DNA of 64,000 nucleotides from Acheta domesticus (Eukaryota > Arthropoda > Insecta > Orthoptera > Gryllidae), in the NCBI GenBank assembly GCA_031308135.1, contig JAHLJT010008756.1, forward strand, positions 62,858,317-62,922,316. The letters run 5' to 3'. The notes under the pieces are model-generated. The model saw only the letters and a list, made by a program, of their open reading frames with translations. It did not search any database and was not told where the DNA came from. This document shows, piece after piece, positions 34,277-43,620 of this stretch (its first letter is position 1; every line of letters starts with the position of its first letter). The position numbers and the translations under genes are program-made.

Positions 34277-37016
34277 CCATTATATCACGACTAAAGATGT
34301 TATGAGTCGGCTGAATATAAAATCTACTCCAGGTTGCAACCAGCTACCTAAGGAGCAGATCCGGTGACTATCAGTGCCTCTACAATACTTTACGCAAAAT
34401 GTGGGCTGTTCCAAATAAAGCTATTTCTTGCACTTCCCAGTCTTTTGAATTACCTGGGAGTTTAGACAAGTTCTTACTCAAATTTTGCGGAACAAATCCC
34501 AGAGCTCCGATAACTATCGGGACGACCTGTGCTTTTACGCCCCACATTCGGCTGATCTCGATTTCCAAACTCTTGTATTTAAGACGTTTCTCTGCCTCCT
34601 TGGTAACGACGTTTTGATCGCAAGGTACAGCAACATCGATAAGTAAACACGATTTGTTCTCCAAATCCCGGATAACTATATCCGGTTTGTTTGCCGCTAT
34701 CGTGCGATCAGTTTGAATTTGTTGGTCGTACAATATCGTACACATTCCAACAGACGTCACCGGTTTTGGTGAGTGTTCGTACCACTTGGGGCATGTGTTT
34801 GGAACTTCGAGGGCGGTACAGATCTGCCAGTGGAGGTAGCTACACACCCTGTCATGTCTTTTCAGGTATTCCGTCTTTGCTAGAATTGGACAAGCTGACA
34901 CAATATGATCAATGGTTTCTACTTGCTCCAGGCAAATGCGGCATTTATCATCTTGGGAAATTTTGAGAACCGCTTTATCATAATGTCGTGTTCTCAAGGC
35001 CTGATCTTGGGCAGCTATTACAAGTGCTTCCGATTCTGGCTTCATTCTTCCCCTTTTAAGCCACATAAATGATTGATCTTTATTGATCTGCACCTTGTCC
35101 ATTCTTTTTAGGTATTGTCCGTGGAGTGGTTTGTCTCTCCACGATTTCTTTAACATTTTTTGTGTTTCACACTTCATGTTTAGCAGCATCAGAAGTTCAG
35201 TGTCTGTGTTATTCGACGTGTCTTGCCTAGTTTTCTTCGCAATGCTTCTAGCTACACTAACAATGCCTCTGTTTCCCATTCTTCGGTCAGATTTCATGAC
35301 CTGCCTCATTAGAGGGTCATCTTGATGGCTGACTACATACTTTCCCATCCCGGCTATTGCGTTGTGCCAGGAGGCCTCAATTTGTCTGAGGCCTCTTCCT
35401 CCTTCCTTACGTGACACATAAAGTCTATGTATATCAGCTCGAGGGTGGGCAACATGATGCATTGTTAGCAGTTTTCTGGTTTTTCGATCCATGGTGCGAA
35501 TTTCCTGCTCAGTCCAGTCCACTAGTCCAAAACTGTATTCGGCTACAGGTACCGCCAAACTACCTATTGCAGAAATTTTATTCCTGGAATTCAGAGCGGA
35601 CTGCAGGACCAGTCTCACTCTCCTATAATACTCCCTACGAATTCTCTCTTTCATTCTGTCATTCGAGATGGTTTCACATTCTTCAATGCCCAGATATTTG
35701 TAAGTTTTACCTGGCTCAAGATCTTGAATCACAGTGTGCGTATCAATTTCAATGTTCTCAGACGTTGTGAGTTTCCCTCTTTTTAAATTGATTTTTGCAC
35801 ACTTGTCAAGACCAAACTTCATGCAGATGTCATTGCTAAAGTCATTCACGACAGACAGCATTTGGGAGAGAATCGCTTCATTCTTAGCAAACAGTTTAAG
35901 ATCATCCATGTAAAACAAATGTGATACTGGTCTTTCATCACCATGGAGTTTAAAACCAAAGTTAGCTTGCGACAACTGTCTCGATAGTGGGATCAAACTA
36001 ATGCAAAACAGCAGAGGGGATAGTGAATCTCCTTGAAAAATACCCCTGTTAATCTGAATACTTCTGGTTTCTACTGCTTCCTTTCCGCTGTGGATAAGTA
36101 ACCTGGTACTCCACGACTTCATACTAGCCTTGCAAAATTCAATAAGTCTAGGATGAAATCGATAGATCTCCAGGGTCTTCAAAATCCAATCGTGTGGTAC
36201 ACTATCAAAGGCCTTTTGGTAGTCAATCCAAGCCATGCTCAAATTACGTTTGCGTTTCTTTACATCATTCAAGATGACTTTATTCAGGAGCAAGATTTCC
36301 TTACAGCCATAAGAGCCTTTACGACATCCTTTTTGTTCAGCTGGCATTAGATGATTCTTATCTAGATGTCTGTACATTTTGTCAGCTATGGCTGAAGTTA
36401 TAACTTTGTACAGTGCTGGCAGACAAGTAATTGGCCTGTAGTTCTTCGCCAAAGAGCTGTCTCCCGCTTTGGGTAGCAAATACGTGATGCCGCGTGTGAG
36501 CCATTCCGGGATTTCCTTTGGGTTTTCAAAAATTTTATTAACAGCCTTTGCTAGATGAGAATGTATTGCTGTTAATTTCTTAATCCAATAAATCTGGATC
36601 TTATCAATCCCGGAGGACTTCCAGTTTCCCATGTTCTTAATTGCTTGGAAGAGGTCCTCTTCCGAGAATTGGTGAACATCTTCCACTGTTTCTACAAGTT
36701 CATTGGCAGCATCAACTTCAGATTGAAGCCAAGATGCGTCTTTGTTGTAGGATCTGCTTTCCTCCCAGATTCCTGCCCAAAACGCTTCGACGTCTTCTTT
36801 TGAAGGTGTGACAGCTTTGCCATTCGGTTTTTGAGTCAGATTGCGATAGAATCTCTTCGCGTCTGTTTCAAACAACCGGTTCTGTACACGGAAATCTATT
36901 CTACGTTTGTAACGTCTAATTCTTTGAGCCCATGCTTGAATTTTCTCTTTTAGCTTTTCAACTACCATTAGCCTGCTGGTGTCATTTTCAATTTGGTATT
37001 TTTGTTCAACATTGAA
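34275..37016 (-). mobile_element. Dong-like (R4 clade) non-LTR retrotransposon, copy C
   Basis: An element of about 2.75 kb with one long reading frame, a 3' UTR of about 105 bp ending near CTTTAGTCGTGATATAATGG, no poly(A), and TTA/TAA arrays at both ends. The encoded protein has a reverse transcriptase, a CCHC knuckle and a restriction-like endonuclease, which defines the RLE class. R4-clade Dong elements are known for inserting into TAA repeats, and that fits the setting here. The N-terminal zinc-finger region expected of complete RLE elements is missing, so the copy is probably 5'-truncated or an N-terminally short variant. Confidence 0.85.
34380..36968 (-). CDS. RLE-type retrotransposon reverse transcriptase/endonuclease
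   Basis: An intact 862-codon frame. Reverse transcriptase motifs are visible in order: LPKAGDSSLAKNYRPITCLP (residues 165-184), AWIDYQKAFDSVPH (246-259, motif A Asp249), RGIFQGDSLSPLLF (308-321, motif B) and FYMDDLKLFA (352-361, catalytic Asp355-Asp356). After the thumb region a CX2CX8HX4C knuckle lies at Cys676, Cys679, His688 and Cys693. A restriction-like endonuclease follows, with Pro762-Asp763 and Asp778 (KPDIVIRDLE, LLIDVAVP) and a downstream KRLKYKSLE basic motif. The domain order is that of R2/R4-type elements, which nick the target and prime cDNA there. The start is the first Met. The frame stays open about 34 codons upstream without another ATG, to a stop inside tandem repeats. No catalytic residue is missing, so activity in trans is possible. 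Relatives lie at 26461-28518, 33556-33832 and 33939-34250. Confidence 0.9.
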   Translation of the reverse strand: MVVEKLKEKIQAWAQRIRRYKRRIDFRVQNRLFETDAKRFYRNLTQKPNGKAVTPSKEDVEAFWAGIWEESRSYNKDASWLQSEVDAANELVETVEDVHQFSEEDLFQAIKNMGNWKSSGIDKIQIYWIKKLTAIHSHLAKAVNKIFENPKEIPEWLTRGITYLLPKAGDSSLAKNYRPITCLPALYKVITSAIADKMYRHLDKNHLMPAEQKGCRKGSYGCKEILLLNKVILNDVKKRKRNLSMAWIDYQKAFDSVPHDWILKTLEIYRFHPRLIEFCKASMKSWSTRLLIHSGKEAVETRSIQINRGIFQGDSLSPLLFCISLIPLSRQLSQANFGFKLHGDERPVSHLFYMDDLKLFAKNEAILSQMLSVVNDFSNDICMKFGLDKCAKINLKRGKLTTSENIEIDTHTVIQDLEPGKTYKYLGIEECETISNDRMKERIRREYYRRVRLVLQSALNSRNKISAIGSLAVPVAEYSFGLVDWTEQEIRTMDRKTRKLLTMHHVAHPRADIHRLYVSRKEGGRGLRQIEASWHNAIAGMGKYVVSHQDDPLMRQVMKSDRRMGNRGIVSVARSIAKKTRQDTSNNTDTELLMLLNMKCETQKMLKKSWRDKPLHGQYLKRMDKVQINKDQSFMWLKRGRMKPESEALVIAAQDQALRTRHYDKAVLKISQDDKCRICLEQVETIDHIVSACPILAKTEYLKRHDRVCSYLHWQICTALEVPNTCPKWYEHSPKPVTSVGMCTILYDQQIQTDRTIAANKPDIVIRDLENKSCLLIDVAVPCDQNVVTKEAEKRLKYKSLEIEISRMWGVKAQVVPIVIGALGFVPQNLSKNLSKLPGNSKDWEVQEIALFGTAHILRKVL

Positions 37017-37096
37017 TATTTTTCGTTGAACTTTAGAGGTGTGTATTTTTCGTTGAACTTTAGAGGTGTGTTATTTTTCGTTGAACTTTAGAGGTG

Positions 37097-37098
<2 letters not shown>
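37016..37098 (-). repeat. Three tandem 27/28-bp repeats at element 5' end
   Basis: CGTTGAACTTTAGAGGTGTG occurs at 37024-37043, 37051-37070 and 37079-37098, spaced 27 and 28 bp, directly between the element and the TTA array. It could be a remnant of a 5' UTR with repeated promoter units, or an artefact of template jumping at the 5' junction. Copy A lacks these repeats. Confidence 0.8.
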
Positions 37099-37140
<42 letters not shown>

Positions 37141-37188
37141 TATTATTATTGTTATTATTAAAATATTATATTATTATTATTATTATTG
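37099..37188. repeat. (TTA)n microsatellite, also the SINE tail
   Basis: A long imperfect TTA array. On the minus strand it is the AAT tail of the SINE at 37186-37393, and it is also the upstream border of the Dong-like copy C. Confidence 0.9.
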
Positions 37189-37393
37189 GCCGATCGTCCA
37201 TTTTTGACCACGCTACAAGATTAACGTGTGTAATTTTTAGGATCAACGTTTTCAGCTGTATCCCTCGGGTCGCCTTGAAATGTGAATTATGAGGTGATAG
37301 GATGATGATGATGTGTGAAGGGGCAATCACAAACACGACCATGCCTACTCGGCGCAGACAATGACAGCCGCAACCGTCTGCGCCACGGGGCCG
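37186..37393 (-). mobile_element. tRNA-derived SINE (second family) with AAT tail
   Basis: On the minus strand it starts GCCGGCCCCG, followed by the A-box TGGCGCAGACGG, then GTCTGCGCC, CATGGTCGTGTTTGTGATTG and CCCTTCACAC. A body of about 200 bp ends in GATCGGCC plus an AAT array. The A-box fits the polymerase III consensus TRGYNNARNNGG and the B-box is eroded. A run of AAG precedes the head at 37394-37415. The related copy at 26240-26395 shares the central blocks. Confidence 0.7.
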
Positions 37394-37489
37394 GCTTCTT
37401 CTTCTTCTTTTTCTTCTTATTGTTGTTGTAAAATATTCTATGTATTATTCCCATACAATATTATTTTAAAATTGCGAAATGGTCGTGAT

Positions 37490-38060
37490 TAATGTCTCTT
37501 ACTCCCTCCAGAGCCAACAACGGGGAAGGGGTGCTGCATCCCAGACCGCCACGCGCTCTCTGGCAGCCTTCGGGAGTGCCAGCGGTCAGCGGTGAACGGA
37601 AGGGGGGCGGGAGCGGGGGAGGGGGAGGGGAACGGGGGCGCATCGTTCGCGAGCGGTTAGCGAGGGCTATTCCTCGGCCGCGGCCGCGCCGGCGATGGCG
37701 CCTAAATCTTGATAAAGGCGGCGCTGCCACGCTCGCGTCAATGGAGGGGTCTCTTCCCTAACCCACCCCGCTCCGCCCCGCCCCGCCGCCCCGCCGCCCC
37801 GCCGCCCCGCCCCGCCGCCCCGCCGCCCTGCCCCACGCCGCCCGCTCCGCGCAGCCCCGGTCGCTCGTCGGTGGCGCGCCGTTAATTGCTCTTCTAGACG
37901 CGTAAATTACCCCGTTCCGACGGAGCCGTGTTTCAAGTTTGTGGCCCCGGCCTCCCTGCCCGCTCGCCCCCGATCCCGTCCGCCTTGCCTCGTCCCCACC
38001 CTCCACCCCGCCCGACTCTTACGGTTGCCGTCTCCCGTTCGCGCGGAAGATCTGGGTGCA
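37490..38060. other. CpG-dense island with C-rich tandem motif
   Basis: Very GC-rich, with a CCCCGCCGCCCCGCCGCC-type run at 37769-37835 (G-quadruplex potential on the minus strand). AT-only islets interrupt it: GTTAATTGC near 37881 and GTAAATTACC near 37903. Frames of 67-89 codons lie on both strands with no domain. A promoter-type CpG island is possible, but no transcript feature is fixed. Confidence 0.6.
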
Positions 38061-38382
38061 GGGGTGAAATGGAGGGATTGGTTATGCGTTGTGCGGTAAG
38101 AGGGTTGATATATCGTCTTGTGTCCTGTGTTACCACTTTATCTCTGTCAAAAACGTAAGATAATTTGAAACACCACTTCTGTCGCTGAATTCAGCAAAAT
38201 GTTACACATTGGAGATGTATCTCTAAAGAAGCCAAAGTAATGCTTTTCTTTGAGGCAGGTATGCTTTCTTTATATTATATATCACAATATTCTATTTTAT
38301 AATTTAAAGTAAGCACGAGAGGATTAAAGCTTAATATCAAGCAGTTCATAGGTAAGTGATAGGTAAATTTACAGAGGAGAGT

Positions 38383-38412
38383 TCATTATATGCAGATGAT
38401 ATAATACTGGTA
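38383..38412 (+). pseudogene. Possible reverse transcriptase YADD relic
   Basis: Ten codons read SLYADDIILV, the motif C signature of LINE reverse transcriptases, followed after one codon by a stop. Upstream codons (IGKFTEES) do not clearly match a family. It could be chance, given the short length. No other RT motif was found nearby. Confidence 0.25.
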
Positions 38413-39485
38413 AAATAACTTTATTGAAATATTTCGAATAGAAACGCTTTAGAGATAAATTGACATTGGTAAAAACAACCTTGGATTATGAAGAGGAAAA
38501 GGAAACGTTACGATTAAGAGATGCAAAACTTCTAAGATAGAAGAAGTGAGCGGAGGGCTCAGAGCTTGGCAAGAGGGATCCATCTCAAGGTAATCTCAAA
38601 GAGAGTACGAATACGAGAGCAAAAGAGGCTTTTGGGACTGGAGAATGAACAGTAATTCCCTTGTAGCATAGTTGTCTTTTTTTTCGAATACCTTCTTCTT
38701 TTCGTCATTCGTAGTTAGGAAGGAGCAATGAATGAAAATGTGTACTTGTAAGTTGTTCTCAAATGTGTTGAGATAATTTTGCCTGAAACTACTTGAGAAA
38801 GTTAGAAACAAGATCATGAAATAATGAGCCAACTAATAATGGGCGTGGACTGGCACAATTTGGAACCTGCACATTTAGAAATGTTTATGTTTCTTGAAAA
38901 AATCTCCACAAGTAGAAAAATGGAAGATTAATTTGTAAAGTTTTCGATAGTTTTTACCTTGAAATTTTGAAATTAATCACAATAAATGTTTATTAATAAT
39001 GTGAATATATTTAAATCGCGTCAAACAATTCTCCAGCAGAACCCAAAGAGCCTTCTGAACCTGAAAAAATTAGCATCTAACGGACAAGGAATGTCATTAA
39101 AACTATCATCTGTATAAAAGCACCAAAGATCTATTAAATGAATAATTTTTTATTAGTATGTTTGAATATACAGTTACTTAGAAAATAAAAAGATTTCTGT
39201 TATTTAGATTTCGTTCATACTTGTTTCTTCAAAAGTAGAGGTACTCAGTAATTGAAAACTCTCCACAAAAATAATCTCTTCTCAGAACCAGAGGTTTCGT
39301 TGTATATTATGAAAAATGAAAAAGCAGATTGCTGAATAATTGAAAGTATTGTGACAATATTTAAAGTCATTACACTGCAACGCGTGAAATGCATGAAAGC
39401 ATGAACAGCATGAAATGTGAAGGTATCATGCTGTGTAAGCGGGAGTGTCGGAAGGCTTGATATTTGGTCTAAACCGGGAGGAACT
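38413..39485. other. AT-rich sequence, nothing recognised
   Basis: No frame above 78 codons and no repeat of note. Confidence 0.5.
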
Positions 39486-39489
39486 TTTG

Positions 39490-39990
39490 CTAAAATGGAG
39501 AAGCTAGTGGCAGAGGTGGCAGAGACGGCAGCGGCGGCGGCGGCGGCGTTGGTGGTGGTGGTGGGTGATGGTGGAGGATGTTGGTGATGGATGATGGTGG
39601 TGATGGAGGGTGGTGGTGATGGTTGTGGTGATGTTGGTGATCGCGGTGGTGGGTGAGAGAGTGTGGTGGGTGGTGGAGGGTAGTGGGTGGTGGGTGGTTG
39701 AGGGTGGGGGTGGTGGGGGTGGTCGACGCTAGTCTTTAGGGGTGGGGGTGGCGTGAGCTCGCCGAAGGTCCGATCGCTTTGCGGCCGCTGGACGCAAGGA
39801 AGAGCTTCGCCCGGTGATTGTGATACACGGCCGGGGAAGTGCGATGTATCGCGGGAAAAATAACCGCCCGAGGGGACTCCGGTGGGAACGAGCCGTCGGC
39901 TTTTTGCGACCCTCGCCGAGTGCCCGCAGGGAGGTCGCTGCTCTCGCCCTTTCGCCCTTTCGCTCGCCTGGGGATTTAGCAGGGCCAGTG
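39490..39990. repeat. GGC/GGT-rich low-complexity tract and CpG island
   Basis: CGGCGGCGG at 39530-39547 passes into GGTGGTGGTGATGG-type sequence to about 39720. A CpG-rich 250-bp block follows to about 39975. The G-strand bias suggests secondary-structure potential. No gene is seen. Confidence 0.7.
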
Positions 39991-40930
39991 TAGATCTACA
40001 GCGGTTCTCTTCTCATTTGTGGGCAATGAACGGAACGGAACAGAACATGTGCTAGGAGTGGAATGTTTAGTGATTAGATGGATGAAGTTTTAACATTGTA
40101 ACTATTACTATTCGAAAACATGTTAATTAACGTGTTTTTAGTTCACTAGCACATTTTGTTGCTTGGAAACCTTCCTAGCGACTAGTTCCCGAGCGACTAA
40201 ATGTGCTGGTCAACTTCAAATTCAAGGCCATTACTTCTAGCTGTACAAAGTTACATTTATTTAATTGGAATTATTCAATTATGTTGTAATATATTTTTCA
40301 TTAGTATTAATTTTCCACTTAAAAATAACGATTTTCCAGAAATTATGAACTGTACAAAGAAGACTGTTACCAACTGTAAGTCACTGAATACCGAATTATT
40401 CTAGTTCACGATGTCAGAATACCTCTATGCCACTTTCTCTTGGGACTGTTTCCTCCCAGGCGAACTGTTAAGTGAGTAGGCAAAACGAGGACTATTCCGA
40501 GCTAATAAATATTGGATACTAATAATAATTATAATAATAATAATAACAATAATATAATGTAATTGTGTATATTTTTTCTTGGTTATGTTGTCATTAACCA
40601 TTCGAAAATCTACATTTTAAACTACAGAGGGGCTCTACGTGCCCTACTGAGCTGGCTGTGATCCACAATATCAAGACACAGTGCGTGACTACTATACGGA
40701 CAAATAATGAAGATGAAGAAGAAAAATATGAAATAATACTAGAATTAGTAAATGTTACGGTGGTCTGATAATCTCCTTGCTTGTTTCTAATTTTCAGAAC
40801 ACGTTATACTTTAAATGAGAATGCTATTAACTTGGAACCTGACGTCTGGATGAAATTAATTATGTCCTAATTTATATCTAACTTGTATTATCATCTCTGT
40901 CTCTTTTCATATAATTTACAATGTAAACAG
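39991..40930. other. AT-rich sequence with TAA run
   Basis: A (TAA)n-type run lies at about 40518-40558. No domain-bearing frame. Confidence 0.5.
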
Positions 40931-41061
40931 AATGTGTTAGGTGTATGTAAGGAACAATATTTCAAAAGTCTTAAAAGTCAAACCGACTCCGAAGGAGAAA
41001 TGAAAATAAATTATGAAAAAAGCAATGGTTGTATTCACTGCAGAAAAAATGATAATACCTG
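40931..41061 (+). other. Candidate internal exon, unproven
   Basis: A 131-base open block is bounded on the left by a pyrimidine tract (CATCTCTGTCTCTTTTCAT) and AACAG, and on the right by CTG/GTAAGT, a consensus donor. The reading frame entering at AAT encodes a hydrophilic peptide with paired cysteines (GCIHCRKNDN). I do not recognise the protein. No partner exon is visible, so this could be chance. It is the best splice-bounded block in the window after the one at 61146-61311. Confidence 0.25.
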
Positions 41062-41985
41062 GTAAGTAGACATTTTGTCGCAATTCTAACGAAATCTGAT
41101 GTCTTAAGTTGGAAAGTCAGAAGATTTGACCACTTTGCCACCTACCGCCCTCGGCGTCAAAGAAAATACTTCAATTATTAGGAAAAGCCATGTAGTCAAT
41201 TATTTTACAATTATTAAAAGCCATTACTTTTTGAAAAAGTATCTCTAAACATTTTGTTACAGGCGTATCTTTGAATATAGTCAGAAAATAAAAATGACTA
41301 CAAATAAAACATACTTCAAACGTATTGTATTACTGAACCTTTCATTTAAAATATCTCTGCAGTCTCCAACACGAACCATTACTTACAACCTTCGTGAATG
41401 AAATAGTAAAAACTGATATTCTATGGATAGGGTTCATCAGTATTCCTATTATTTTTATTTAAATTAACTGATATTTGTATTTTGAATGTTCATTGAAGTC
41501 CGCATCTTCACTTTCTTACGAAGGAACAATTAGTACATACAATGTGAATATATTGAACTTGTAAAATGCTACAGAAATGACTTTGGGCTGCATTTGACAT
41601 TCGAAACATTTGCCGTTCAATGTGGCTTTCTGTTTGGCATCACCTCCGCCCACTAGGAGAGCGCGAAGTCCAGTGTTTAGCGGAAAGTAAACACATCAAA
41701 TGCTTCGACCATGTGCGCTAAAAACGCGTATTTGGCAGGACACGGATCCACTCCGACCGTTGACCACGTGCTTTCACTAAATTGACTCTTCGAGGTATTT
41801 CCAATTCATTTGGTTGGCGGAAAAATACAAATTGCGGAGCGATACAGTATTCGGCGTTGCTTAACTATTTTACATCTATCAATAACTAATTTTTTCGCAT
41901 TATTTGTAAGCTTACGTACTATTATAAAACAACATGAAAATATGATTGTGTAATTTTTCAAAATAACGTTTATATCATGTTATTC
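41062..41985. other. Sequence with nothing recognised
   Basis: Base composition is mixed, with a slightly CG-richer patch at 41640-41770. No frames or repeats of note. Confidence 0.5.
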
Positions 41986-41989
41986 AGTG

Positions 41990-42897
41990 CATTTAGCACT
42001 ATGCGGTCAAAAAACTTAAAGAGTAAATTTGGAGTAGTTATGAGAATTTTAAAAATATTGACTTATTTCCTGCAAAATGATGCGAAAATTACTGATGTTT
42101 CGAAAAAAAATTGCACCTGGCCTTGTTTGATAATTTCATTTTAAAGAAGAGACTTCATTAAAACAAAATCTTATGTTCAATATTGTAATTGTAGGAACAT
42201 GCTATAAAATTTTCAACATTTTGTAAGTTCCAAAATTCAGCTAATTTAATGAAATTAAATACGCTCCATTTTATAAGGTATTTTGTTTTATTCGAGAAAA
42301 AAAATAAAATTTGGGAAAATTGTTGAGAAAAAATTGAAACTTTCAGATTGATCGAGAAATGCCAATTTTGGTGAAAATCCTATTAACGGTTTGGCAGTTA
42401 GAGTTGTTCACATGCAGACACACGAACAGTCGTTTTGCTGTTAATCGATTTTTCAGTTCCAAGGATCCACAGAACTTGGTAACTAACTCTATAAAATGTT
42501 ATATAGAGGAAGTAATTTACTACATAATGACACAAAATTTACCAACATTTTCGGTATCAGGACTAAAATACGAGTTTTCTGTCGCAATATCGCAGTTTCT
42601 GCCACAATTGTATAACTGTATCTGCACTACATAAGCCAGTTTTTTCAAGGTCGATGCCACGAGTGGGAGTCCGTGGCACGAGTGCCTCGATGAAATCGCC
42701 CCTCCACACAGTTCATCACCCCACCACCAAAGACAACGCCATCCCTATTGTAAAACAGCGGGGTTTCTAATAGTTTCCTCTCCCGACGCTAGTGGCGCAG
42801 AGAAGCTCGTGGCACGGCTCGATGCTACGGATCGTGTCACTGCCACCAGTAGAAGACCTTGACACCACTGACATAAGCAGTATGCGAGCAAGTAAAA
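41990..42897 (+). repeat. Dispersed AT-rich repeat, copy split by a MITE
   Basis: Matches 30920-31770 and 49150-50340 by the GGTTTGGCAGTTAGAGTTG, CAGTCGTTTTGCTG, ACGAGTTTTCTGT and TAAGCAGTATGCGAG blocks. A 234-bp hAT-type MITE separates the last block from the rest. The CAGA stretch is reduced to CAGACACACGAACAG. Confidence 0.6.
42637..42870. mobile_element. hAT-type MITE, 234 bp, 8-bp target duplication
   Basis: ACATAAGC stands on both sides (42629-42636 and 42871-42878). The ends are inverted: CAGTTTTTTCAAGGTC on the left, CAGTGGTGTCAAGGTC on the right when reversed, 13 of 16 matching. The CAG terminus and 8-bp duplication are hallmarks of hAT elements. Inside, short CCACGAG / CTCGTGG motifs repeat in both orientations. 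There is no transposase. The related repeat at 31735-31760 shows the uninterrupted site. Confidence 0.75.
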
Positions 42898-43125
42898 TAG
42901 GTCGCTGGCCTGGGCCTTGAGCTGTCATCGGCGGGCAGCCGCTCATCTGCGTGGAGGGCGCGACGTTTCGCGGCCTCCGCCCGGGGCGCATTCCCCGACG
43001 CGCAGACGGCGGCGCCACCCGCGTGCGCCCCTCCCACCTCCCCCTCCCTCCCCCCCTTTATCCCCCCCGCTTCCATCGCTCAGGGTAGCGCACGGTGCCG
43101 TCGCCAGCGGGGACTCGATAGGCCA
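42898..43125. other. CpG-dense island
   Basis: GC-rich with CG clusters, then a C-run (CCTCCCCCTCCCTCC) near 43036. Frames on both strands have no domain. Confidence 0.55.
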
Positions 43126-43129
43126 CCGG

Positions 43130-43620
43130 AGGAAAGAGGGGTGTATTCAGAAATGGAGGAGGGGGAAGGTTGGTTGAAGGTAGCTGTGAATTGGACGCTG
43201 TTTTAAGGACGAAGAAAGAAAGCGTAGAAAGAGAGGAATTTATAGAATGAGAGGGAGAGTGTGGGAAGATAATGAAAATGTGAGAGAGGAAAGAATGAAA
43301 TTGAAAGTGAGGGATGAGTGAGTGAGAAAACGAAGTTTGACGGGAAGGTTGAGGGAGTGAGGGATGAGGAGGAAGAGAGAGAGAGTGATTGCGGAATATG
43401 GAGAGATAGAGAGAGAGAAGGAGAGAGAAATGGGGTGGTGAGAGAGAATGGAAAAGGGGAGAGAGTAAAGACGAAGATGGAAAGGGAAGTAAAGAAATGT
43501 TTGGAAAGAAAGTGGGAGAGGAAAAGAGGAGAGTGGAGGGTGAGTCGGCGCGTGCGAGAGATGGGAAAAGCGAAAGACACGAGTCGAAAGGTATATGAAT
43601 TTACGAAAGTGTGAGACATC
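43130..43620. repeat. Polypurine (GA-rich) tract
   Basis: About 490 bp in which the plus strand is almost all G and A, with AGAGAGAGA runs. Frames of about 140 codons on the minus strand are serine-, phenylalanine- and leucine-rich artefacts. Such tracts can form triplex DNA. Confidence 0.75.

Noticed and set aside
34399..36350. Plus-strand frames of 65-119 codons opposite the large minus frame
   Set aside because: Shadows of the reverse transcriptase gene.
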